A DNA stretch of 64,000 nt from Bactericera cockerelli. Lineage: Eukaryota; Arthropoda; Insecta; Hemiptera; Triozidae. Made by a program: the position numbers and the translations under genes. Below, piece by piece: positions 40,940 to 51,882 of this stretch (position 1 is its first letter; every line of letters starts with the position of its first letter). The notes under the pieces were generated by a model, which saw nothing but the letters and a program-made list of their open reading frames with translations, was not told the origin of the DNA and did not search any database. The stretch lies in the NCBI GenBank assembly GCA_024516035.1, contig CM044962.1, positions 1,650,864-1,714,863 of the forward strand, given 5' to 3'.

Positions 40940-41319
40940 CGCCTCTGACAACACAAAGAGGAGTAAACCACATTTTCGAAATTTTACAGGAGAGCCAAAA
41001 TGAGTTTTCTTGCGCATACATTTTCTGTTCACGGTAGGAACATTATCACTTCCCTGTACCCGTGAATGACCATACGAACTTTTTCTGTTGCCAAATTTGA
41101 TTATTTAACTGTGACTAACGATTTATGCCTATTTGATTTGTCTGAAAAAGAGAAAATGAGGGATACGCCTGATTTTAATTTTTGATGTATCTTTTCTTTG
41201 GATTATATTTGGGTTACGTCTATTTGTGAGAACAAAATATAGCACAAGTAGACTCAATCTAAGCAATAAAAACGATTTCAAAAATTTGTGGTTTACGCCT
41301 CTTTGTGTTGTCAGAGGCG
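40940..41319. mobile_element. MITE with CGCCTCTGACAACACAAAG ends
   Basis: Inverted ends of about 38 bp (CGCCTCTGACAACACAAAGA, GGAGTAAACCAC and complement) enclose 300 bp. ATTT lies directly outside both ends (40936-40939, 41320-41323) and may be a 4-bp duplication. The class is unknown. Confidence 0.7.
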
Positions 41320-41339
41320 ATTTATATTAGCACTAAATG

Positions 41340-41460
41340 AAACCGACCTCAGTAGCTTGATCAATAAGACGGCGGACTTGTAACCTGGAGGTCGGTGTTT
41401 CAAGTCCCGGTTTCAGCGTAGATTTAGTAAAGATTAAGTAGAGTTTGAGTAGTTTGAGAT
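41340..41460 (+). mobile_element. SINE family B, plus strand
   Basis: ACCGACCTCAGTAGCTTGAT, CGGACTTGTAACCTGGAGGT, GTTTCAAGTCCCGGTTTCAG, then TTTAGTAAAG and GAGTTTGAGTAGTT. Confidence 0.75.
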
Positions 41461-41464
41461 TGAC

Positions 41465-42000
41465 CTAATTTTTTTAATTATCCTGTATACATAAATGTCC
41501 TATTAATAAAGAATTCAATAATAATATAAATTAAAATTTAGTTCTTTTTTATATTTCTTCCCTTCATGAGGCCTTTCTAAATTGTTTCCAATTCCTTTGT
41601 ATAGCAATAACTTATTCCATGTAATGTCTATTATCAATTAATCAACCAGAAGGCAGGTGGTACAGAAGAGATGAAATTTAAAGTAATCAACTATTTTGAA
41701 TGGACGCAAAAAACGATTATGTCGCAAAATTTTTTTTTCAAGACCCGTATTTTAGATAACTAAAAAGTTATACTAGAAGGTCATACGGCAGAATAAACAG
41801 AAAAGAAAATTATCGAAACATTTTTCAAAATGTCCGCTTTTGATATCCGTCGTACCAACATGAAAAAGAAATCTTTTAAAAAAAGAAACAGCCTAAATCT
41901 ACAAAGGATATTTTCGGATTGTTGAATATAGGATAGTTGAATTTTCAAAATGGATGCGATGGAGAGTTTTAAAATAATTAAAAATTAATATGAAGCACTC
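41465..42000. other. AT-rich DNA, nothing recognised
   Basis: No supported gene or repeat. Confidence 0.4.
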
Positions 42001-42044
42001 AAAATAAATGATTCTAGTATAGCTGGGGGACATTAATAGTCTTA

Positions 42045-42320
42045 CTGGAGGCCGCTAAACAGAGGACAGACAAGCCAACCCTTACAAGCCAGGGTGGCTT
42101 GCAGTTTGCTAAGGGTTTACTGACTTACTGTCGAGTGGGGTATTGAATGAAAGGTCTCGATGTCCTCATGCTTGATTGAACATTTTGCGACAATTGAAAG
42201 AAAGGGTCCAGTGGCCTGTTCTAAAAACACTCTCCACTCTCATAATATCCAAATCTCCCTTTCAATTATGTCCCTTTAAAATATATGATGTCCTAACTAA
42301 AGGGCGGGGTTATTGCTAAT
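42045..42320. repeat. Mosaic of repeat fragments
   Basis: AGCCAACCCTTACAAGCCAG is shared (inverted) with 14340-14370; 42208-42270 matches one arm of the hairpin MITE at 33558-33780; 42285-42320 is an inverted end of the ATAACCCCGCCC family. Confidence 0.5.
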
Positions 42321-43241
42321 CAAGTTTCATATATCATGCATCTGCAGAGTAGTTAGCTTCTGCAAAAGCTTAACCCCTTGTTTGGCATGCTTCGAAATCT
42401 ACTTATTTCAACAAAAATCTGCAGAACATCTGCCTTCTTCTCAAAATTTCACTAATTACCTACTGACTGAAAGAATTAAACAAAAAACACGTCGCGCATG
42501 CGTTTAGCAAAAAAAAAAAAAAAAACAGTGATAAGCGAAGAGTTTAGAGAGAAAAGAGAGAAATAGTAAATATATTTACTACAGACTGACACCACTGTGA
42601 AGTGGTATATTAAAACTACTGGAAAATTAGGAAAAAAAATGTATGTGGTTTCACTGGTTTCAATAGTATACCACAGCCAGACAAAGTGTTAAATAATAAT
42701 GCCGCCACTAGAGGCAGCTGTACAGTAGTTAGTTGCTTCAAAAGCTTCAAATAATTACACCACTACAATATAAATATTAATTTTAATTCCCAATTAGGAC
42801 TAGGCTTGTTATTCCAGCATTTGTGCCAATTTGTGGTCAATGTTACAAATTTGGAGAGAAAAATATGTTATGTTAGATCCATGTTAATGGATTCCCACGT
42901 TATTCGAATCATCAGAATAGCGCTAAAACCAAAATTCAGCGCGCAAAGCTTTACAACGCAATTTTTATATTATTTCACAATAACAAAAATGTATTTAACC
43001 ATATATGTGTATTATATTCAGGAGAGAATTTGTATGAACGCCTGTTAACTTTTATAGGTACGCAATGTGCAACACTGCAACAATAATAAATCGGCCCGAG
43101 AATCTACATAAGGTTCTCGTAAGTAATTTATAGTATGTACGAGTATCTACGAGTATCTTTTATTGTTTTGCAGTATTATTTCCTATCTTGTTTTCTATTA
43201 TTCTTACCCTCTAATTTTTATTTTATTTACATTGTATCTAT

Positions 43242-43704
43242 CTTCTTCTTCTACTCTGTCTTTTCCCGCTTATGCAGGGTCGACGTTGCGTGTCAGTCTT
43301 CTCCATACTTCTCGGTCTTGTGCCTCATTTATTCTCACATCTTTTTCTCTCATATCTTCTTCCACACAGTTTCTCCACGTTTTCTTAGGTCTTCCTCGTC
43401 CTCTGTATCCTGGCACCTGTATGTTTCTTATTTTCTTTCCCACATATTCATCTTCTCTCCTCTCTACATGTCCTAACCATTGTAATCTTCTTTCTTGCAT
43501 CTTCTTTGATATTTCAATTACCTTCACTTTTTCTGATGATATCGTTTCTGATTCTGTCCATCTTTGTCTTTCCACACATCCACCTCAACATCTTCATATC
43601 AGTCACTTCCATTCTTTTTTCGTGCTCCTTTTTTACTGCCCAGGTTTCGGCACCATAGAGTAGAGCTGGTCTCACTACTGATTTATACATAATATGTAAA
43701 TTTA
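43242..43704 (-). mobile_element. RTE-type LINE tail, 15-bp target duplication
   Basis: A 5'-truncated copy with its 3' end (GCGGGAAAAGACAGAGTAG, AGAAGAAGA) at the low-coordinate side. It is flanked by perfect 15-bp duplications TTACATTGTATCTAT at 43227-43241 and 43705-43719. Confidence 0.8.
43268..43692 (-). pseudogene. C-terminus of an RTE-type reverse transcriptase protein
   Basis: The minus strand reads VVRPALLYGAETWAVKKEHE, KMLRWMCGKTKMDRI, then after a frameshift near 43555-43575 KMQERRLQWLGHVERREDEY, YRGRGRPKKTWRN and DREVWRRLTRNVDPA. The ALLYGAETW, RWLGHV-type and RGRGRPK.TW motifs mark the C-terminal domain of insect RTE-like LINE polyproteins. The reverse transcriptase core is absent, so this is a dead 5'-truncated copy. 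Confidence 0.82.
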
Positions 43705-43720
43705 TTACATTGTATCTATA

Positions 43721-44851
43721 CAGGGTGTATGAAAAAAAAGGAGCCAGTCAAAATATCTCGTCTATGGAAGCGATTTTCAGAAAACCCTGAAACACGTGTC
43801 TCATTATATGGAGGGGGAAACTTTTTCAGGGGGTTTAATTTTTCATACTCTTAACAGGGGCGGCCCCAGGGGGGTCAACTTTGGAATCTTAAATAGAACT
43901 ACCCTATTTGTAATACATTTCTGAAAAGTAGTTGACATTAAAAGTATTTTAAGACTAGTTTGAGATTTTTAATCAAAACAGGGCCGGAGATATCGTACAT
44001 TTCATTTCACAGGTTTCAGTTATTTTTATAAGTAATTAATGGTATTTTTGTAAAAAATGTTAAACACATGTCTTCCTATTTGAAAGAATTAAATTATCAT
44101 GCCTTTTTTATATCATTAGCTTTACCAGGAAAGGTGTCAAGGGGTCAATTTTTATATTGTGTAAAAACTATTCTTTTTTTTAGTACAACTTCTCACTTTA
44201 CTGTTTATACTGATACTAAAATAAATGCACTGAGTGTTGTTGTTTAATCTAAATTAAAGATACTCCTGAATACAGGGCCGGACTGCTAGTACTGCTCGCG
44301 GGTTTTAGAATTTTTCACATTAATTTGAAGTATATCGGGCCCTGTTTTATTTTAAATTAAACAACATGAATCATTGCATTTATTTCTCACAAATTATACT
44401 CGAAAAAGGATGATTTATACAATATAAAAAAAAGTTGACCCCTTGAAATCTTCCCTGGTAAAGCCAATGGTATCAAAAAGGCAGGACAATTTCATTATTT
44501 TAATTGAAAAACTATTTTTTACAAAAAACGATTTATTTCTTATAAAAAATTACTGAAACCTGTGAAATGAAATGTACGATATCTCCGGTCCTGTTTTGAT
44601 TAAAAATCTCAAACTTGTCTAAAAATACTTTTAATGTCAACTACTTTTCAGAAATGTATTACAAATAGGGTGGTTCCATTTAAGATTCCAAAGTTGACCC
44701 CCCTGGGACCGCCCCTGTTAAGAGTATGAAAAATTAAACCCCCTGAAAAAGTTTCCCCCTCCATATAATGAGACACGTGTTTCAGGGTTTTCTGAAAATC
44801 GCTTCCATAGACGAGATATTTTGACTGGCTCCTTTTTTTTCATACACCCTG
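43721..44851. mobile_element. Hairpin MITE (CAGGGTGTATG ends), TA target site
   Basis: Inverted arms of several hundred bp, for example GGAGCCAGTCAAAATATCTC and its complement, enclose a divergent centre. TA flanks both sides. It lies directly against the right target duplication of the RTE copy. Confidence 0.85.
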
Positions 44852-44954
44852 TATACTCAAATAAATAAAGAGGTGCTTTGGCAAACTGTTGGCATAATGG
44901 GACTACCTGTTTTGCGCTGACAGTCTAAAAAGCACTACTTATACTTATCTTTGC

Positions 44955-45445
44955 CGACCTCCGTGGCTCGGTGGTTAAGAGCATTGATTGCTGACCTGGA
45001 GGTTGCGGGTTCGAATCCCGGCCGGAGCGGAAAATTCTAACCGAGTTGTATATGTATGATTTTATTTGTGGTAAAGAACAAGACCTCTTCACAATTTTTG
45101 TGGGCATCGCATCATTACTAAGAGCCTCCTTCACTTTTCTAATTCTATTGCACTAATTTATTTTTACTCTGGTAATGCCGCCACTGGTCGTTACTCATAC
45201 AAGTAACTACTCATTTTTCCTCACGAGGTATGAGTGGACCCCGTACAATCCGTACATCCAAGTACAGAGCACAAAAATTCCTGCTCCGCTGGGGATCGAA
45301 CCCAGGTCACCGTGCGTGCAATGCCTAGCTTGCTAACTTACTCGGCAACGATGACTACATTCTAAGCGAGTTTTTCTGTTTCCGGAATGGCATGTAAGCA
45401 AAGGTAAAGTCCTGAAGTAATGCGAAAGGGGTTCCGGGGCAAAAC
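44955..45445 (+). mobile_element. SINE family J, split by a SINE family G copy
   Basis: Head CGACCTCCGTGGCTCGGTGG and GGTTGCGGGTTCGAATCCCG, interrupted after ATTCTAACCGAGTT (45034-45047) and resuming at ATTCTAAGCGAGTT (45359-45372), then TTTCCGGAATGGCATG and GGGTTCCGGGGCA. Confidence 0.8.
45048..45358 (-). mobile_element. SINE family G nested in SINE family J
   Basis: The inverted tRNA-like head is GGGGATCGAACCCAGGTCAC, CGTGCGTGCAATGCCTAGC. The body has TTTTTCCTCACGAGGTATGA. The 14-bp duplication of its target differs at one position. Confidence 0.8.
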
Positions 45446-45984
45446 AAAACAAATGTATCCATCTACTACAATAACTACCAATATATCTACGTAACTTTAA
45501 ATAAAATATGCACAGTATAATTCAATAGATACCATACAATACAGTAATAAAATTGTTTTCACAAGCAAAATTTATGTGATAGCCTGTTAACTTTTAAAGT
45601 TAGGCAATATGTACAATAACAAATACCTCTTCCTTTCATAATATTATGCTCTTTGATTTAGTACGTAGAATCGTAGATACTCATAGGATATGTAGGTATT
45701 TGGGCATGACATTTATCCATACATTATTAATTGTACATTTTCAATAGTGATTAAGTACCTCTTAATGACCAATGAAGTAATGTCAGTGTACAATATTATT
45801 TGTTGAAACACGTGGACCTTTTTCTCGACAGTTCAAGTCTTTGGCAGAACAAATTTCTACCAAGTTACAAACCACATGTGGTGATACCAGGGCCGGGGTG
45901 TTTATCACACCAACAACTGTCATTGGCAGTCCAGCGTGGAAATACCTCGAGCCTGGTAGGCACCATGTGTCGGGATAAGAATAA

Positions 45985-46118
45985 CGACACTAGAACTACT
46001 AACATCACATAGAGAAGAACTAATAACATCACATAGAGTAGTACTACTAACACCACATACAGTAGAACTACTAACATCTCATACAGTAGAACTACCAACA
46101 TCAAATACAGTAGAAGAA
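45985..46118. repeat. 24-bp minisatellite, ~5 copies
   Basis: Units of AGTAGAACTACTAACATCAC plus four bases. The minus frame gives 8-residue repeats (MLVVLLYV), which is a by-product of the unit length. Confidence 0.75.
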
Positions 46119-46469
46119 CTACGATTTTATGAACTCATTGGGACCAACGGTTCATAAAATAGGTCGTTCTATTTAAAAATTCATAGCATCGGGGAAGCAT
46201 AATAATTATTGAACAATGATAGGAGGGTATCTTCTTCTTCTTCTTTACTTTGCTTTTTCGCAAACCTACGTGGGGTTGGCATTGTTCAACCTCATGGTTG
46301 GTTGTGGCTAAGAGGGTATATTTTTGACATTTTAGTGTGATTTGATTGCTTTAACTTTTTGACCAAAGAAAAATAAATGCAATAGCATAATTGCGTGTAC
46401 ATTATGAAGAAAAATAGACTATGTACTAGAAGGTACTTATGTACCTTGTAAATACTTATGTACATTATA

Positions 46470-47327
46470 CAGGGTGTCCCATTATGAACGAGACATTCTA
46501 ATATCTCGAGAACTACTGATGATAGGAAAAATCTGTTCAAGATCACTGTCATAGCTCTAAAGGGGACATTAGATGATGACCTCTAAAAGTTTCTCGGATG
46601 ACCCCTTCAAGGTTTATTTAAGATCACCTGTCATAGCTCTAAAGGGGACATTAGATGATGACCTCTAAAAGTTTCTCGGATGACACCTTCAAGGTTTATT
46701 TAAGATCACCTTTAGAATTTTAAATGGCACACCATATTTTTTATGGCATTCTTGAAATCTACATAAAATTTTAGGTACAATTTTTTTTTTACACCTTTTA
46801 GAGAGTGTGAGATTTTTTCCATCTTAGACCATGAGTGCGGCATATCAAATCAGTCTAATTTTAAGTGCTGAACACGAAAGTCATATTGGTTTTTCATTTT
46901 AAAATTTTTTGGGTCACCTATACTAGAGATCAAAAAAATTAAGTAAAATTGAAAACCAATATTACTATCGTGTTCAACACCTAAAATTAGTCAGATTTAC
47001 TATGCCACATTGCCACACACATGGCTTAAGATGGAAAAAATCTCACACTCCCAAAAGTGTGTAAAACTGGGTGTGACAAAAATTAAAAGCAATTTTTTTT
47101 AACTTAAAATTTTGTGTAGATTTCAAAAATGACATAAAAAATAGGGAGTCCCATTTAAAATTCCAAAGTTGACCTTTAAATAACCTTGAAGGGTTCATCC
47201 GAGAAACTTCTAGAAGTCAACACTAAATGTCCTCTTTAGAGCTATGAATGGGATTTTGAACAGATTTTTTTCTATCGTCAGTAGTTCTCGAGATATTTGA
47301 GTGTCTCGTTTATAATGGCACACCCTG
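46470..47327. mobile_element. Hairpin MITE (CAGGGTGTCCCATTAT ends), TA target site
   Basis: Ends CAGGGTGTCCCATTATGAAC and ATAATGGCACACCCTG with TA on both sides. Arms pair across the element (ATATCTCGAGAACTACTGA). The left arm carries an extra direct duplication of about 85 bp (46540-46705, GGGGACATTAGATGATGACC twice). Confidence 0.85.
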
Positions 47328-47494
47328 TATGTTTAAATGCTATGTACATTAAATGTACACAAATGCTATGTACATTTGTACATTATATATAACTAAATTA
47401 AATTTGATTGTACGACATAAGCGACCATTGAAAGTAGATTAACATTATTTGTACAAATGACGAGTGTGGTATATACAATTGCAAATGCTTTTGA

Positions 47495-47665
47495 ATGTAT
47501 GTATTGTAATCACGTGTGTGTACAATATAGTACCTACATGTTTATATGTATGTATGTATGTATTATAATCAAATGTATGTACAATATGGTACATGTTTAT
47601 ATGTATATGTATGTATTATAATCAAATGTATGTACAATATAGTACACGTTGATATGTTCGTATTG
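47495..47665. repeat. ~60-bp tandem repeat, 3 copies
   Basis: Each unit has GTATTATAATCAAATGTATG, TACAATAT and GGTACATGTTTATATGTAT with TATG simple-repeat expansion. Confidence 0.7.
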
Positions 47666-47929
47666 TAACAATATTCATGTATCTCAAATTTTCCCTTTCA
47701 TAATTATGTGCCTATGTATTGTCAACCTCTCTCAGGAAAATGTCATGGTTAACGTGCATTTAATTGCGCACTAAATTTTCATTTTCCACGTACATACCTA
47801 GGTGTATTGACAGAATCAAAATTCCATTTCGATTATACGTATTTGTGAGAAAGAGTCAACCATTGTGGGGGTGTTTCAGGAGGGGTGGTAGGGGGTGTAT
47901 ACCCAACAAAAGCAGACGTTTATGATTAT

Positions 47930-48055
47930 GTGTAGGGGGGGGGTGTAGAAACTGAAGCAAACGTTTAGGATTGAGTAGGGGGGGGGTGTACAATGGAGTC
48001 AGTCAGAGCGAATGATAGGGGAGATGGGGGGGGGGGGGGTGGGGGTGCAGACCCT
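47930..48055. repeat. G-rich low-complexity DNA
   Basis: Several runs of 7-14 G (longest near 48027-48040) separated by unique sequence. Confidence 0.75.
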
Positions 48056-48059
48056 CAGC

Positions 48060-48253
48060 TTAAATTGAGTGAGTTGGTAGGTGGTACTTGAGACAGCGCA
48101 CTTCCAGCCCCAGATTCATCTCACGTCCATTTTGTTGTGAAACATTAAAATCCATTAGTTCTTCTCGTGTGCTCAATTCTCTAATGGAGATGCTTTCCCG
48201 AGCTCTTAGCCTGGCCAAATCTTCTTCTATCTTTCTCTCGTTGATATTCTTGT
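48060..48253 (-). CDS. Candidate coding exon, product unknown
   Basis: The minus strand reads YKNINERKIEEDLARLRARE, SISIRELSTREELMDF and NVSQQNGREMNLGLEVRC, ending LPTHSI and a TAA at 48060. Composition is balanced and charged, with a heptad-like helix at the start, unlike neighbouring repeat-derived frames. It begins exactly at the edge of a SINE family A fragment (48254), whose minus strand ends TTACAAG and could supply an AG acceptor, or which may have truncated the exon. I recognise no family. It could also be a fragment of a retroelement ORF. Confidence 0.3.
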
Positions 48254-48335
48254 AAGTGCACTGGTAGTCAAGTGGTGAACGCGCTATAGTCTGGTAATCC
48301 AGCAAGCGTAGGGATCCGTTTGTTCGAGAATTTCA
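48254..48335 (+). repeat. SINE family A, head only
   Basis: GTGCACTGGTAGTCAAGTGG, TCTGGTAATCCAGCAAGCG, then truncated within the B box. Confidence 0.7.
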
Positions 48336-48589
48336 TGTTCTATTTATTGTTAGGGGAAATGTTTCATCAGTTTTTGACACACTTCCGAGGGAAAAAGTGC
48401 TCGATAATGTGTTTTTATTTTATAATAAATAAATATATGTATAAGTCTATGATTAATGACATTGTTGTCACAGCTATTCGTGGTTCTTGTCGCACAATTT
48501 ATTTATAACCACCTGTACAAACCATCCCGAAAATAACTATCGCCATTCTCTACTTCAGAACACAAGTAATAAGAGTAATAATAGTAATA

Positions 48590-48705
48590 CTCTTTATTGG
48601 AAGGTAACCACCAGGCGAGGTTAATGCTCAAAGCATTTTCTATACCACCTAACCCTCAGAGTCTTATTATGTGGTCACAAACTCAAATTAATGAGGAAAT
48701 TCTAT
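48590..48705 (-). repeat. SINE family A, tail part, minus strand
   Basis: GAAGGTAACCACCAGGCGAG, GTTAATGCTCAAAGCATTTT, then AATTAATGAGGAAATTC; the tRNA-like head is missing. Confidence 0.7.
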
Positions 48706-48744
48706 CCGGATAAGTGGATCTACATATTATACTATTTAAAACTC

Positions 48745-49015
48745 TTAACAGCCAGCGTCGATGGCATGTTGAATACACCGGTTCCCTTCAGAACACCGAA
48801 GTTAAGCGACATCCAGCGAGGTTAAGACTTGGATGGGTGACCATTCAAATTCTAATTCTCGTGACGCTGGCTTTTCCCGGCCCCACTCAGGCTGGGTGAG
48901 GTCAATGTGAGTAGCAGGTTTGTGAGTTTCCTGCGAATGGAGGGTAAAACCCCCGTCGTGATATGACCATGGCAGTTGAAAGCGACGTTAAACCCCACTT
49001 AAAAAAAAAACTCTT
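48745..49015 (+). mobile_element. 5S rRNA-derived SINE, best copy
   Basis: The head follows 5S rRNA over its full length: GCCAGCGTCGATGGCATGTT, GAATACACCGGTTCCCTTC, ACACCGAAGTTAAGCGACAT, CCAGCGAGGTTAAGACTTGG, ATGGGTGACC and GACGCTGGC, so even the closing stem (GCCAGCGTC with GACGCTGGC) is kept. The internal pol III control region of 5S (AGTTAAGC box, intermediate element, GGGTGACC box) is recognisable. The body then runs CACTCAGGCTGGGTGAGGTC, GTTTCCTGCGAATGGAGGGT, CCCCCGTCGTGATATGACCA and ends AAGCGACGTTAAACCCC plus A-rich sequence. Confidence 0.88.
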
Positions 49016-49611
49016 AACGAGTGATTAAAATACTGTTTATTACTCTTCCAATGACCCAGTCTTGTTAGAATTGGATCATTTCCGCCAATCTTTCGTCCCA
49101 GATTTCAAAAATGTTTTCTATTTTTTTGACACTTAAAATTTTTAACGTTAAATTTCGGATTCAAAAATTAAGAGAAAGAAAGCTCGGAGGAAATAAACTG
49201 AAAAATGTGGACTGAAATTTTATTATTCTTCAAGAAACAAACACGACTCAGAGAGGGAGAAGGAGAAATTTGAGGAAAAAATTCCAACCATGTGAAAAAT
49301 ATGTCAAAACTTTGACGTACTGGCAAGAATTTGTAATGAAATATTCTCGACACGATCAAGAACAAAAAATATCTTCGATTGAATGAGAATATAAATTTGA
49401 GAATTTACTGTAAAGACTCTGTCTTTTTTTCTCAACAAATTGATTACACGAACAGTAAAGATTGGTATCATTTTTGTTTCTCAATAAATACTTATCCAAG
49501 TTTTTTTTTAGATAATTTCAAAATCAAGTACGTATTTATTATTATTTTTTTTAAAATGTTATGATATCCTCCAAAAAATTATCGTTGAAAAACAAAGGGC
49601 CAATTACTATT

Positions 49612-49705
49612 CCAAGTTTGTGAGTTTCCAGTTAATCGAAGATAAAACCTCCGTCGTCGTATGAAACTGAAGTTTAAAGCGACGCGACGTTAAACCCTCA
49701 AAAAA
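49612..49705 (+). repeat. 5S-derived SINE, 3' end only
   Basis: GTGAGTTTCCAGTTAATCGA, AAACCTCCGTCGTCGTATGA, AAGCGACGCGACGTTAAACC. Confidence 0.65.
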
Positions 49706-49807
49706 AACTGCTAAAAATACATCACAACTTTAATAGGTTGAAACTTTTTGAATTTTTAGCAGGGCGAAGTTCATTTATAGTGTTTTTAATAATTGTTGAA
49801 TTTCATT

Positions 49808-49862
49808 TCTCTCTCTCTCATTCTCTCTCTCTCCCTCTCTCTTTCCCTCTCTCTCTCTACCT

Positions 49863-49925
<63 letters not shown>

Positions 49926-49993
49926 TCTTTCTCTTTCTCTCTCTTTCTCTCTCTTTCTCTCTCTCTCTCTTTCATTTCATTTCTCTCTCTCTC

Positions 49994-50036
<43 letters not shown>

Positions 50037-50046
50037 CCTCTCTCCC
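49808..50046. repeat. (CT)n-rich microsatellite
   Basis: CTCTCTTT and CTCTCCCT repeats over about 240 bp; no gene. Confidence 0.95.
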
Positions 50047-50601
50047 ACTAAAATTAAAAATAAATAAGACCTTGTTTGGTCTGCTGAAATAAAGCTACTT
50101 TTAAAAACTACCCCACAAAACAAGAGGACTGTATCCCCTTAGTGTGGGGTAGTCGCAGTAAATATATGTTACCTATTATGTACAATTATTAATGCAAATA
50201 AATTACAAATTACAAAAATATACTTATTTACAGAAGAAACTTAACAATCACAGTCCCTGCTCCTAAGGTACTTGTTAATCTTACCTCGGCAGTATGAACA
50301 AGGTAATATCTATTCTACTTGTAAAAATCTGATGGTAAAACTGTAGTTTTCTCAAGACAGTTGTAACTTCTCTAGATGCTTGTCACCAGGCGCGGCCGGT
50401 GCTAAAGAGTTGCGGAACTACAGCACCCCCAGACGAAAAGAGAAACAGAGTGTTTTTTTAAGTTCGAGCTATCCCACAGAAAAAATCATTACATTTCATT
50501 TCTTAATGAAAAATCATTGAAAAATCATTTCTTAAATAATTAATTTATAATTTCATCAATGATTGACATGGTAAAGAAATTCAAACTCTTTGGTGTACTA
50601 A

Positions 50602-50795
50602 AAGAGGTCTGTCCCGGTAGCTCTGTGGTAAAGGCGGCACTCTGCGAATCCAAAGATTACAGAGTTCGTGTGTTCGACACCCAGCCGGGACATGACATTA
50701 TATCCTCCTCCCATTTGGTATTTTTAACACATAATAATATGTCTTGGACTTACTGCTGGAATATGGGACTTCATAGTCCTATTCGGACAGTATAA
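50602..50795 (+). mobile_element. SINE family L, plus strand
   Basis: GTCCCGGTAGCTCTGTGGTA, AGATTACAGAGTTCGTGTGT and TTCGACACCCAGCCGGGACA give a full tRNA-like fold (stem GTCCCGG with CCGGGAC). ACTTACTGCTGGAATATGGG and an AATAAT tail follow. Confidence 0.8.
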
Positions 50796-50854
50796 ATAAT
50801 AATAATAATGTGTTTCTTTCCGTATCCTTATACATATATCCCAATATCTTATTT

Positions 50855-50940
50855 TTGCCTATAAATCCGCCACTGGTCAACGCTAACATAAAAGCAGCTA
50901 CTCATTTTTCCTCACGAGGTATGAGTGAGCAGTATGGATA
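50855..50940 (-). repeat. SINE family G fragment
   Basis: ATAAATCCGCCACTGGTCAA, TTTTTCCTCACGAGGTATGA. Confidence 0.55.
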
Positions 50941-51357
50941 AGGTGATTTTGTTATTATTATTCTAGTCCGGTTTATTATTATTATTCACAATCAGCACCC
51001 CCAAAGCATTTTTTTTTTTTTTTTAATCGTAATTTCAACACTGTGTTTCGACCTTAAATGGTTCGAAATACAGCAATAACTGAAATGTTTTTTTCAGTTT
51101 TTCAGTTTCATTTTTCCACCGGCCGCCCCTGGTTGTGACTGAAGTTTCCGTTGACAAGAGTAAGGTAACTTTACAGGATGTAAGATGTAAGCCATTAATA
51201 TTAAGCAGGATTGAGAGAGAGCAGTAATCCAGCATGATCATTTGCAAGGAGAAGTCAGAAGTCAGCGTCTCTCAGGAGGACTCTGGCACAGGAAGAACAA
51301 ATAGGAAAAATACATAAATGATGAGCCTAGCCCAGGTTGGAGACTTTGAAGTATGTT

Positions 51358-51618
51358 GAAAGGGAGAGGGAGAGGGGGAGAGAGAGAGGGGGAGAGAGAG
51401 AGGGAGTGGGAGAAAGAGAGAGGGAAAAATAGAGAGGGGAAGAGAGAGAAAGGGAGGGAGGGAGAGAAGAAATTAGAGATGGAGAGAGAGAGGGAGAGAG
51501 GGAGAAATAGAGAGGGGGAGAGAGAGATTGGGAGAGAGAGAAAGGGAGGGAGTGAGGGAGGGAGAGAAGGAGAGAAGAAATCAAAGATGGAGAGAGAGAC
51601 AGGGAGAGAAGGAGAATT
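51358..51618. repeat. GA-rich microsatellite
   Basis: GAGAGGGA purine repeats over 260 bp; a short GA run recurs at 51688-51720. Confidence 0.9.
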
Positions 51619-51784
51619 GAATAATAATTAATTACATTTACCTCCTTATTTACCACCTAACTTTTACATTTACCTAACTTTTTTCTTAGAGAGGGAGAGA
51701 GAGAGAGAGAGAGAGAGATTTACCATTATTTGTCTGTATATGTATATTATGTTCTACTAATAAAGAGTTTCTAAAAAAAAAAAA

Positions 51785-51882
51785 ATAAGACTCTGGGGGT
51801 TGGGTGTTAGAAAACGCTTTGAGAATTATTAACCTAGCCTGTGGGGGTTACCTTCCACTAAAGAGTATTATTATTATCAATA
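51785..51882 (+). repeat. SINE family A, tail only
   Basis: AATAAGACTCTGGGGGTTGG, ACGCTTTGAGAATTATTAAC, GGTTACCTTCCACTAAAGAG, ATTATTATTAT. Confidence 0.65.

Larger units (their letters stand above)
50387..51131. mobile_element. hAT-like element with CAGGCGCGGCCGGTG ends
   Basis: Starts CAGGCGCGGCCGGTGCTAAA and ends CACCGGCCGCCCCTG. Possible 8-bp duplication CTTGTCAC (50379-50386) against GTTGTGAC (51132-51139), 6 of 8 matching. The inside holds a SINE and repeat fragments but no transposase. Confidence 0.65.

Noticed and set aside
43135..43663. Plus-strand frames of 113 and 166 codons
   Set aside because: They are antisense to the RTE-type remnant, whose minus-strand motifs are clear.
45865..46104. 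Leu-Val-rich repeat protein on the minus strand
   Set aside because: It is explained by the 24-bp minisatellite; there is no start context or family motif.
48745..48870. A genuine 5S rRNA gene
   Set aside because: The sequence diverges from 5S at many positions, is followed by a SINE body, and recurs as dispersed copies.
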